Below are positions 37,099 through 45,600 of a stretch of DNA of 64,000 nt, piece by piece (the stretch's first letter is position 1; each line of letters starts with the position of its first letter). The position numbers and the translations under genes are program-made. The notes beneath the pieces are model-generated. The model searched no databases, was not told the DNA's origin, and saw nothing but the letters and a program-made list of their open reading frames with translations. The stretch comes from Elioraea tepida (lineage in GTDB: Bacteria; Pseudomonadota; Alphaproteobacteria; Acetobacterales; Acetobacteraceae), in the NCBI RefSeq assembly GCF_019203965.1, contig NZ_CP076448.1, forward strand, positions 1,999,001 to 2,063,000, in the 5' to 3' direction.

Positions 37099-37120
37099 TC
37101 GGGCGCTGCCGCCGGGCGCG

Positions 37121-37154
37121 TTTTGCGAATGAGAACGCGTTGCAATTGCAGCGC
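37121..37154 (+). promoter_or_regulatory. AT-rich operator-like patch before bfd (possible Fur/Irr-type iron control)
   Basis: The stretch TTTTGCGAATGAGAACGCG (37121-37139), followed by TTGCAATTGCA, stands out in a very GC-rich background. It contains GAATGAG and repeated TTGC/GCAA elements, which resemble alphaproteobacterial iron-responsive operators. It lies about 50 bases before bfd, where Fur or Irr control of iron storage would be expected. It is not an exact match to any consensus I know. Confidence 0.4.
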
Positions 37155-37202
37155 AGGCAGGGCATCATCGTCCTCGCGCACGGCACAACCACGGACCACG
37201 CG

Positions 37203-37412
37203 ATGTATCTCTGCCTCTGCAACGGCCTGACCGAGACGCGCGTAACCCGGGCGCTCGCCGATCTGCGCGATCCGCCGCGCGTCTCCGACGCCTACCGCGC
37301 CTGCGGCTGCACCGCCCTCTGCGGCACCTGCGCCGAGGCGATGAAGGAGGTGGTGCGCGCCGAGCGTGCGCGCCGCGCATCGGCCGGCAACGACCCCCTC
37401 GGGGCAGACTGA
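37203..37412 (+). CDS. bfd: Bacterioferritin-associated [2Fe-2S] ferredoxin
   Basis: The 69-residue protein has the Bfd layout: Cys4 and Cys6 in MYLCLCNGLT and two later ligands in ACGCTALCGTCAEA (Cys40 and Cys43 most likely, with Cys34 and Cys36 extra). Bfd binds bacterioferritin and delivers electrons to its heme to release stored iron. The gene is 210 bases upstream of bfr and in the same direction, matching its partner. Codon use is normal and the ribosome site weak. An AT-rich operator-like patch precedes it. Confidence 0.92.
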   Translation: MYLCLCNGLTETRVTRALADLRDPPRVSDAYRACGCTALCGTCAEAMKEVVRAERARRASAGNDPLGAD

Positions 37413-37622
37413 GCACCTCAAGCCGCCGCGCTTCCCCCGAAGAATAGGCTCGGCTCGCCAGGCAAAACCGGCGAGGAGCTCTCGTGTCGGAACCGATCTG
37501 TCGCCACTCGGCATCGCGCCCGGAGCGAGAGACCGCTGCCAACGCTGCGGCTTTTCTTCTCCCGCCGCGGGTGCGATGAATGCGGACCAACAGATTTCGC
37601 CCTTGAGCAGGAGAACGGAGCC

Positions 37623-38114
37623 ATGAAGGGTGACCCGAAGGTCCTCGAGTATCTCAACACCTCCCTCACCAACGAGCTCACCGCGATCAACCAGTACTTC
37701 CTGCACTCGCGGATGCTGAACCACTGGGGGGTGACCAAGCTCGGCGCCTACGAGTATAAGGAAAGCCTCGAGGAGATGCGGCACGCCGACCGGCTGATCG
37801 AGCGCATCCTGTTCCTCGAGGGCGTGCCGAACCTGCAACGCCTCAATCAGCTTCTCATCGGCGAGACGGTCGAGGAGATCCTCCGCTGCGACCTCAAGCT
37901 CGAGGAAAAGGCGATCGCCGATCTCCGCGACGCGATCGCCCACTGCGAACAGGTGCGTGACTTCCCCTCGCGCGATCTCTTCGCCGAGATCCTGCGCGAC
38001 GAGGAGCACCACGTCGACTTCGTCGAAACCCAGTTTGACCTGATCGAGCGGATCGGGATCCAGAACTACATCCAGCTCAACAGCGGCGCCGCCAGCGAGA
38101 AGGACGACGACTGA
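37623..38114 (+). CDS. bfr: Bacterioferritin
   Basis: The 163-residue four-helix protein carries the full di-iron ferroxidase set: Glu18, Glu51, His54, Glu94, Glu127 and His130. Met52, which binds the inter-subunit heme, is also present ([12 protein letters not shown]). The assembled 24-mer stores iron as a mineral core, with Bfd as its reductant. An AGGAGAACGGAG ribosome site lies directly before the ATG. The 210-base gap from bfd shows no gene; it may hold a separate promoter. The short acidic tail ends in three aspartates. Confidence 0.96.
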   Translation: MKGDPKVLEYLNTSLTNELTAINQYFLHSRMLNHWGVTKLGAYEYKESLEEMRHADRLIERILFLEGVPNLQRLNQLLIGETVEEILRCDLKLEEKAIADLRDAIAHCEQVRDFPSRDLFAEILRDEEHHVDFVETQFDLIERIGIQNYIQLNSGAASEKDDD

Positions 38115-38284
38115 CGCCGCTGAACCCTGACGCCGACCGGGGGCAGGCGCCACCGCAGGCCCCCGCCCGCCCCTCGCCGGGCGTTGAGGGGGCGAACCCG
38201 GCGCCGCTTGCTGCGCTCGCGGCACGGCTGTGGCGCGAGCATGCGCACGTCGAGGCGCCGCGGCTCGTCCGCGTCTTCGCCCTG

Positions 38285-39973
38285 ATGCTCGTCGTCTCGG
38301 CAGCGACCGGCCTCTACCCGATCGTGATCGACTGGGCCTACCGGCTGTTCGCGGCGCAGGACGCCCGCGTCGTCACCCTCGTGCCCGCCGCCGCCTTCGC
38401 GATCGTCGCCGTGAAGTCAGCCGCCCAGTACGCGCAGACCGTCCTGATGCAGCGGGTCGTGCTAAGCGTCGTGCTGTCGCTGCAGCGGGCGATGTTCGCG
38501 GCGCTGCTGCGCGCTGACCTGGCGCGTCTTGCCGCCGAGCCGACGGGCCGGCAGGTGTCGCGCTTCCTCACCGACGCGCAGCTGATCCGCGAGAGCCTCG
38601 CCCGTGCGGTCACGGGCGTGGTCGATGCGCTCACGGTCGTCGCGCTTGTCGCCTCGATACTCTGGCTCGACTGGGTGCTGTCGCTGTTCGCCCTGGTCGC
38701 CGTTCCAGTTGCGGCCTGGCCGATCGGCGTGATCGGCCGGCGGATGCGCCGCGCTTCGACGGCGCAGCAGGAGCAGGCGGGCGCGTTGACGGCGGTTCTC
38801 GCCGAAAGCCTCGGCGGCGCGCGGATGGTGAAGGCCTACGGGCTCGAGGCCTACGAGGCCGGCCGTGCCGACCGGGCGTTCCGCGCCTGGTTCGACTCGC
38901 TGATGCGCGTGGTGCGTGCCCGCGCCCGGATCGAGCCGATCCTCGAGACGATGGGCGGGGCGGCGGTCGCGTGCGTGATCGCCTTCGCCGGCTGGCGGAT
39001 TGCCTCCGGTGCCAGCACGGCGGGCGAGTTCACCGGCTTCGTCGCGGCACTGTTGATCGCGGCGCGGCCGATGCGGGCGCTCGGTACGCTCGCGGTCGTG
39101 CTCCAGGAGGGAGCGGCGGCGGCGGCGCGCTGCTTCGCCCTGATCGACGAGGTGCCGGCGGTGCGCGACCCGCCTGGCGCCCGTCCGCTCCCGCCGGGAC
39201 GTGGGCGGATCGTGTTCGAGAACGTTTCGTTCCGCTATCCAGACGGAACGGTCGCGCTCGACCGCGTCTCCTTCGCCGTCGAGCCGGGCACGACGGTCGC
39301 TCTCGTCGGCGCCTCCGGGGCCGGAAAAACCACGGCGCTGAACCTGATCCCCCGCTTCGCCGACCCGACGGAAGGGCGCGTTCTGGTGGACGGGGAGGAT
39401 GTGCGCGGCCTCGCTCTCGCGAGCCTGCGCGGCGCGATCGCTCTCGTGAGCCAGGAGGTGACGCTGTTCGACGACAGCGTGCGCGCCAACATCGCCTTCG
39501 GCCGGCTCGAGGCGAGCGATGCCGAGATCGAGGCGGCGGCGAAGGCGGCCGAGGCGCACGCCTTCATCGCCGCCCTGCCCGAGGGCTACGCCACACGGGT
39601 GGGGGATCGCGGCCACACCCTCTCAGGCGGGCAGAGGCAGAGGATCGCGCTCGCCCGGGCGCTGTTGCGCGCGCCGCGGATCCTGCTGCTCGACGAGGCG
39701 ACGAGCGCGCTCGATTCCGAGACCGAGGCGCGGGTGCAGGCCGCGCTCGCGCGGCTGCGCGAGCGGCGAACCACGGTCGTGATCGCGCATCGTCTCTCCA
39801 CCGTCCGCTCGGCCGACCGGATCATCGTGCTCGACCAGGGCCGGGTGGTGGAGGAGGGAACGCACGCGGCGCTGCTCGCTGCCGGCGGCGCCTATGCGCG
39901 GCTCGTGCAGGCCCAGGCCTTCGCCGAGGATCAGGCCGCGGAGACTATTCCCGCCGCAGGACCAGTTCCGTGA
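38285..39973 (+). CDS. ABC exporter (MsbA-like fused permease/ATPase)
   Basis: The protein has six membrane helices followed by an ATPase. The ATPase has Walker A GASGAGKTT, signature LSGGQRQR, Walker B ILLLDEATSALDS and switch histidine VIAHRLSTV. It is a half-transporter likely acting as a dimer on lipids or peptides. The annotated start at 38285 is the first ATG, but in-frame sequence upstream (VEGANPAPLAALAARLWREH, then AHVEAPRLVRVFAL) reads like the expected N-terminal helix. No ATG, GTG or TTG occurs there. A CTG at 38111 overlaps the bfr stop and has a GAGAAGGA ribosome site, so the true start may be that or the CTG at 38120. Confidence 0.85.
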   Translation: MLVVSAATGLYPIVIDWAYRLFAAQDARVVTLVPAAAFAIVAVKSAAQYAQTVLMQRVVLSVVLSLQRAMFAALLRADLARLAAEPTGRQVSRFLTDAQLIRESLARAVTGVVDALTVVALVASILWLDWVLSLFALVAVPVAAWPIGVIGRRMRRASTAQQEQAGALTAVLAESLGGARMVKAYGLEAYEAGRADRAFRAWFDSLMRVVRARARIEPILETMGGAAVACVIAFAGWRIASGASTAGEFTGFVAALLIAARPMRALGTLAVVLQEGAAAAARCFALIDEVPAVRDPPGARPLPPGRGRIVFENVSFRYPDGTVALDRVSFAVEPGTTVALVGASGAGKTTALNLIPRFADPTEGRVLVDGEDVRGLALASLRGAIALVSQEVTLFDDSVRANIAFGRLEASDAEIEAAAKAAEAHAFIAALPEGYATRVGDRGHTLSGGQRQRIALARALLRAPRILLLDEATSALDSETEARVQAALARLRERRTTVVIAHRLSTVRSADRIIVLDQGRVVEEGTHAALLAAGGAYARLVQAQAFAEDQAAETIPAAGPVP

Positions 39974-40634
39974 GCAGGGTGCCGAGCCTGCCGGGGCGGA
40001 AGGCACGCCGCAGTTCCGCCTCGTCATAGCCCTCCCGCACCCAGTCGAGGAAGCCGATGCCGGTCGCGTCGTGCGCCTCGGCATAGCGAGCGAGAAAGAG
40101 GTCGAGGATGCCGGTCTTGCCGGCGGCGACATGGCCGAAGCGCCAGGAGAGCTGGGCGGCCGCCTCCGCCGGCGTCGCACCGCGCAGGAGCAGGAACACC
40201 GCCGCCACGAGGCCCGCCCTGTCAGCCCCCGATTTGCAGTGGATCAGCGCCGGATAGGCGATGCTGTCGAAGATCGCGGCAAGGCGAAGGAGACGGTCGC
40301 GGTGCGGCGCCCCGCGGCTCTCGAACGGTGCATCGATCAGCGCGAGCCCGAGGCGGGCGCAGGCCTCGCGCGCGAGCACGTCCGACCCGCACCCGGCCCT
40401 GCGCCCGCGCAGGTTGATCACGGTCCTGATCCCAGCCCGCGCCTCGGCCGCGAGCTGCCACGGCAGAGGCTGGTTCGAGCGCGCGAGCATGCCGGGCACC
40501 ACCCAGGCACGGTTTCGCCATGGGATTCGCAGCACCCCGTGATCGACCAGAAGGGCGTTCGCCCAGGCGCGCAGCCGGCCCGAGCGGGTGGAGAGATCGA
40601 AGCCGGAAGGCGCCGCTGCCGTCGTGTCGGTCAC
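39945..40634 (-). CDS. Tyrosine / dual-specificity phosphatase family protein
   Basis: The active-site loop HCKSGADRAG (Cys-x5-Arg) is present, preceded by VVPGMLARSNQP and by an IRTVINLRGRR segment of the same family. The general-acid region is probably around FESRGAPHRD. It is cytoplasmic and could act on protein tyrosine phosphate or on a small phosphoester. The GTG at 40634 was chosen; an ATG at 40715 would add an Arg-rich, non-conserved N-terminus. It converges with the ABC exporter, overlapping its 3' end by 29 bases. Confidence 0.85.
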   Translation of the reverse strand: MTDTTAAAPSGFDLSTRSGRLRAWANALLVDHGVLRIPWRNRAWVVPGMLARSNQPLPWQLAAEARAGIRTVINLRGRRAGCGSDVLAREACARLGLALIDAPFESRGAPHRDRLLRLAAIFDSIAYPALIHCKSGADRAGLVAAVFLLLRGATPAEAAAQLSWRFGHVAAGKTGILDLFLARYAEAHDATGIGFLDWVREGYDEAELRRAFRPGRLGTLLTELVLRRE

Positions 40635-40855
40635 GCGCCTGAGATGGCAGGAGGCTCGCGCCCGCGCAACGCGCTGCCGCTCCTGCGGCCTCGGGCTGGC
40701 GTCGTGGCGGGCCATCAGAAGGCCAAGCCTGCAACCCTCACGCGCATGCCCCTTGCAAAGCACGCGAACGCAGGACCATGCTCGGGGCTCCGAAGCAGGT
40801 CGGGGCGGCGGGCGCGGTCCACGCCCCGGCCGGCACGCTCTGGCACGAGGCTGGC

Positions 40856-41881
40856 ATGACCGAGCAGCGTCCCCGGCTTGCCGTCGCCGGCGGCTATCCG
40901 GCGAATCTCTCCCCCGCGCGGCTCGTCGAGCTGCTCGGGCTCGGTCAGGCGACGACGCTGCGCGCTCTGCACCAGGCGCTGCGGGACGAGGACCCGGCTG
41001 CCTGGGCGGCGGAGCCGCCGGCCGACCCGGTGGCCTTCGCCGAGGCGCTTCTCAAGCTGCTCGCCCGGCCGGGCGGCGCGGCGGCTTATGCCCGCGCCGC
41101 GGCACGGGCCGAGGACGAGGCCCTGCCCGGCGCCTTGAGGCTCGACCTGTTCGACGCCGCCCGCGCCGGCCTCCTGCGCGCGTTGAAGAAGGCCGCTCCC
41201 GAACGGGCCGCGGCTCTGCTCCGCCGTGCCCAGGCGCCGCTCCCGCCCGCCCTGCCGCTCGTGGAAGCGGGGGTCGGCGCGGCGCTCTGGCCGGAGACGG
41301 CGGTGCTCGTCTGGGCCATGGCGACAGGTCCGCGCGGCCTCGCTCCGGAAGCGATCGCGCTGATGGAGGAGAACGAGGGGCTCGCCGAGGCGCTCGCGGG
41401 GGTGCGCTGGCGCCCGGCCGGGGCGCTGCCGCTTCCTGAGCCCGAGCCGGCTCTGCAGGAGGTGATGTTCGGCTTTGCCGAAGCCACCGAGCCCCTCCTG
41501 CCGCCTTCCCTCGCCAAGCCCCCGCTTCCGGCCGACCCGGTGGCGGTGCGCGTGGCGTCTCTGCCGGAGCGTCTGCGCGCGCCCCTGCCCGAGGAGTGGT
41601 CCTCGCGTCTTGCCCGTGCCGAGCCGGCGGCGCGCGCAGCCGTCGAAGCCGCCGCTGCGGAGGCCGAAGCCGCGGCGCTCGCGCAGGACGAGGCCGAGAC
41701 GGCGCTGCGCGAGGCGGCGCTGCGCGAGGAGCTCGATCACGACGCGCTCGGGCGTCTGCTCGAGGCGGCGAAGGCGTCCGCCGGAGCCTCCTCGCGCGCC
41801 GCCGCGGCGCTCGCGCAGGCGGTCGCCGCCGCGATCGCGACGGTGCCGGGCGGCCCCGCTACGGGAACGTCACCTCGGTGA
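40856..41881 (+). CDS. Ala-rich hypothetical protein (341 aa)
   Basis: I do not recognise this protein. It is about one quarter alanine, with no signal peptide or membrane helix, and is predicted to be mostly helical. It has a short N-terminal globular start (LSPARLVELLGLGQATTLRAL), a long alpha-rich middle, and a C-terminal Ala/Glu-rich region (about residues 250-320) that could form a coiled coil. GAGG lies before the ATG at 40856. Its 3' end overlaps the convergent tandem-repeat protein gene by 23 bases. The function is unknown. Confidence 0.65.
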   Translation: MTEQRPRLAVAGGYPANLSPARLVELLGLGQATTLRALHQALRDEDPAAWAAEPPADPVAFAEALLKLLARPGGAAAYARAAARAEDEALPGALRLDLFDAARAGLLRALKKAAPERAAALLRRAQAPLPPALPLVEAGVGAALWPETAVLVWAMATGPRGLAPEAIALMEENEGLAEALAGVRWRPAGALPLPEPEPALQEVMFGFAEATEPLLPPSLAKPPLPADPVAVRVASLPERLRAPLPEEWSSRLARAEPAARAAVEAAAAEAEAAALAQDEAETALREAALREELDHDALGRLLEAAKASAGASSRAAAALAQAVAAAIATVPGGPATGTSPR

Positions 41882-42491
41882 TGGTGCAGGTGTTGACGCG
41901 CCGACGCTCCGTCGCCGTGCCGTTGTCATAGACGACGCGAACGTCGAACACGCAGGTGCCATCGCGCGGCAGCGTGATGATCATGCTCTGCCCGATGCCG
42001 AGCACGTTGCGCCCGAGCCGGTCCGGCCCCCAGTTTTGGTCGGTCGACGGCGAGACATAGACCTCGGTGATGATCCTGCCGGAGCGGTTGACCAGGCGGA
42101 AGTCAGGGTTCGGCCCGGGCTGGAGCGGGGCGGCGCCGCTTGGCGCGCGTGCCACGGGCCCTGCGGTGCCGAACACCACCTGGGAGATGTTGCACGTGTT
42201 GACTCGCCGCCGTTCCTCGGCAGTGCCGTTCGCATAGACCACGCGGATGTCGAACACGCAGGTGCCGTCGCGCGGCGGGCGGATCGGATACTGCATGCCG
42301 CTGTTGAGCACGTTCTGGCCGAGCCGATCCGGGCCCCAGTTCTGCGAGGCCGAGGACGAGACATAGATCTCGGTGATCGTCCGACCCGAGTTGTTGACCA
42401 CCCAGAAATCGGGGTTCTGCTGCGCCGACACCGCCTGCGTCGCGGCCAGCACGAGCGCCAGGGCAAGGCCTGGGAGGAAGCGCCGAAGCAT
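41859..42491 (-). CDS. Exported protein with two tandem copies of one ~82-residue domain
   Basis: A signal peptide (residues 1-23) is followed by two near-identical domains at residues 26-107 and 128-209, joined by a Pro/Ala-rich linker. Each copy reads NPDF-x2-VN-x-SGR-x-ITE-x-YVS, then QNWGPDRLG, PRDGTCVFD-x-RVVY-x-NGTA-x-ERRRVNTC, and ends in a hydrophobic strand. Each has two cysteines (78/100 and 180/202) that could form a disulfide. The function is unknown; similar single- or multi-copy domains occur in alphaproteobacterial periplasmic proteins. The duplication must be fairly recent or under strong constraint. It is divergent from gdh across a 147-base gap. Confidence 0.8.
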   Translation of the reverse strand: MLRRFLPGLALALVLAATQAVSAQQNPDFWVVNNSGRTITEIYVSSSASQNWGPDRLGQNVLNSGMQYPIRPPRDGTCVFDIRVVYANGTAEERRRVNTCNISQVVFGTAGPVARAPSGAAPLQPGPNPDFRLVNRSGRIITEVYVSPSTDQNWGPDRLGRNVLGIGQSMIITLPRDGTCVFDVRVVYDNGTATERRRVNTCTITEVTFP

Positions 42492-42638
42492 CGTTCTCTC
42501 CGTCTCCGCTGCCGGGGCCTGAGCCCTCCGGACTCCTGGTCAAGGCTACGCCTCCGGCACGGTTCCGCCAAGCATGGGCGATCGTCGAGATACCGGCATG
42601 GTAGAGTGATTTGCCCACTGCGAGGGGAGGAACCCGAC

Positions 42639-45600
42639 GTGGCGACCGACGTCCCACCACGCGCGGCCCCGCCGCGGACCGAGCGCGACGTGCTGCTCGC
42701 CGCGGCGGAGGCGATTCTCCGCCGTCGCCTCCCGGGCGAGGCGGGTGAGCAGGCGGCTCTGTTCCTCGCACTCTGGGCGAGAGGTGTTCCCGACGATGAC
42801 CTCGCCGCGCACGCGCCGGAGGACATCGCCGGCGCCGCCCTGTCGCTCCTTGAGCACGCGCGCGTGCGTGCTCCCGGCACCGCCTCGGTTCGGGTTCTGA
42901 ACCCCCGCCCCGAGGCGGAGGGCTGGCGGTCGCCGCACTCGATCGCCGAGATCGTCACCGACGACATGCCCTTCCTCGTCGACAGCGTGCTCGCCGCCTG
43001 CGCCCGCCTCGAGCGTGCGGTGCATCTCGTCATCCACCCGATCGTTCCGGTGCGTCGCGACGCATCAGGCCGGCTCGTCGCCTTCGGCCCAGGCGCGGGG
43101 CCGGAGGCGCCGCGCGAGAGCATGATGCAGGTCGAGATCGCGCAGATCGCCGACTCGGCGGGGCTTGCCGCGATGGCCGCGGCGCTCAAACGCGCGATGG
43201 CGGATGTCCGCGTCGCGGTGACGGACTGGCCCGAGATGCGCACGCGGCTCGCCGAGACCGAGGCGCTGCTCGAACGCACCGCGGGGGAAGAGGCCGAGGT
43301 GGCGCGCGCCTTCCTGCGCTGGATGGCGGAGGACAATTTCGTCCTGCTCGGCTACCGACGCCTCGACATCGGCGAGGACGGTATTCCGCGGCAGCGGCCG
43401 GACGCGAATCTGGGCCTGTTGCGCGACCCCTCGCTTGCCGTGTTCGACGTTCTGCGCGACCCGGCCGCCCTCCCCGATGCGGTGCGCGTCTACTTCCGCG
43501 AGGCCGGGCCGCTCGCAGTCGCCAAGGCCAACATGCGCTCGACCGTGCACCGGCCGCAGCACTGCGACGTCGCGATCGTGAAACAGTCGCGTCCTGACGG
43601 AACGGTCGAGGCGGTGCATCTCTTCCTCGGCCTGTTCGCCTCCTCCGCCTACAACCGCAACCCGCGCTCGATCCCCTATCTGCGCGAGAAGGTCGCCGCC
43701 GTGCTCGCCCGCGCCGGCCTCGACCCCGCCACGCATGACGGGCGGCGGCTGACCAACATCCTCGAAACCTATCCCCGCGACGAGCTGTTCCAGGCCTCGG
43801 TCGAGGAGCTGCTCGCCGCCGCAAAGGGCATGCTCGCGTTGCAGGAGCGCCAGCGCGTGGCGCTGTTCGTGCGCGCTGATCGGTTCGGGCGCTTCGTCTC
43901 GGCGATCGTGTTCGTGCCGCGCGACCGGATGGACACGCGCCTGCGCCAGACGATCGGCGAGCTGATCGCCTCCGCCTATGCCGGGCGGCTCTCGACCAGC
44001 TACGTGCAGATCGGCGACAGCCCGCTCGCGCGCGTACACTACATCGTCGCGACCACGCCAGGCGCGGTGCCCGCCGTCGAGGTGCGCGCGCTCGAGCGCG
44101 CGCTCGCCGAGGCCGCCCGGTCGTTCCGTGACCGTCTCGTCGAGGCGCTGATCGCCGAGCACGGCGAGGCCGCGGGGCTTACGATGGTCGCGACCTGGGC
44201 CGACGCCTTCCCGCCGGGCTACACCCAGTCGCGGACCGCCGCCGAGGCGATGGCAGACATCGCGCTCGCGGAACGGGCGCTTGCGACCGGGCAGCTCGCG
44301 CTCTCGCTCGCACACCGAACCGGAGAGCCGCCCGAATCGCTCACCCTGCGAATCGCCCACCCCGGCGGGCCGGTGCCGCTGTCCGACATCCTGCCTCTGA
44401 TCGAGTGCCTCTCCTTCCGCGCGATCGAAGAGGTGCCGCATCACCTCCGCCCGCGCGGCCTGGGCGCGCGCGACGTGGTTCTGCATGAGTTCCGCCTCGA
44501 GACGACCGACCGCGCTGCGCCTACGGCCGAGGCCGTGCCGCTTGCGGCGGAGGCGCTCTCCGCTCTGTGGTCGGGCCGCGCCGAGGCGGACGGGTTCAAC
44601 CGCCTCGTGCTGCGCGCCGGCATCTCGTGGCGCGAGGCCTGGAGCTTGCGCGCCCTCTATCGCTGGCTGAAGCAGACGGGCTTTCCGTTCAGCCAAAGCG
44701 CGGTCGAGGACGCGCTCGCCGCTGAACCGGAGGCGACGCGAACCCTGGTCGAGATGTTCCGCCTCCGCTTCGACCCGGATCTCGAGCGCGACCCTGCCGC
44801 CGAAGCGATGCTCGCCCAAGCCTGGGCGCGTCAGCTCGACGCGATCTCCGACCCCGACCGCGACCGCATCCTCTCGCGGCTGATGCAGGTCTTGGGCGCG
44901 ATCACCCGCACCACGGCCTATGCCGACCCGGACGCCGAGGTGATTGCCTTCAAGCTCGACCCGCGCCGCGCGGGCGAGCTGCCCAAGCCCGTGCCCTACG
45001 CCGAGATCTGGGTGCACGGGCCGCGCACCGAGGCGGTGCATCTGCGCGCCGGGCCGGTCGCGCGCGGCGGGATACGCTGGTCCGACCGGCGGGAGGATTT
45101 CCGCACCGAAGTGCTTGGGCTGATGAAGGCGCAGACGCTCAAGAACGCCGTGATCGTTCCAACCGGAGCGAAGGGCGGGTTCATCGTCAAACGCCCGCCC
45201 GCGCCGACGGGGGATGCGGCGCAGGACCGCGAGGCGCTGCTTGCGGAAGGAATCGCCTGCTACCGCCTGCTCATCGGCGCGATGCTCAGCCTCACCGACA
45301 ACCGCACCGCGGCAGGACTCGTTCCGCCGCCACGCGTCGTCCGCCACGACGGCGACGATCCCTACATTGTCGCCGCCGCGGACAAGGGCACCGCGACCTT
45401 CTCCGACATCGCCAACGCGATCGCTCTCGAGCGCGGCTTCTGGCTCGGCGATGCCTTCGCCTCGGGCGGCTCGAAGGGCTATGACCACAAGGGCCTTGGC
45501 GTGACCGCACGCGGTGCCTTCGAGGCGATCGCGCTTCATCTCGCCGAAGTCGGCATCGACTGGCAGCGCGACCCAGTCAGCATCGTCGGCGTCGGCGACA

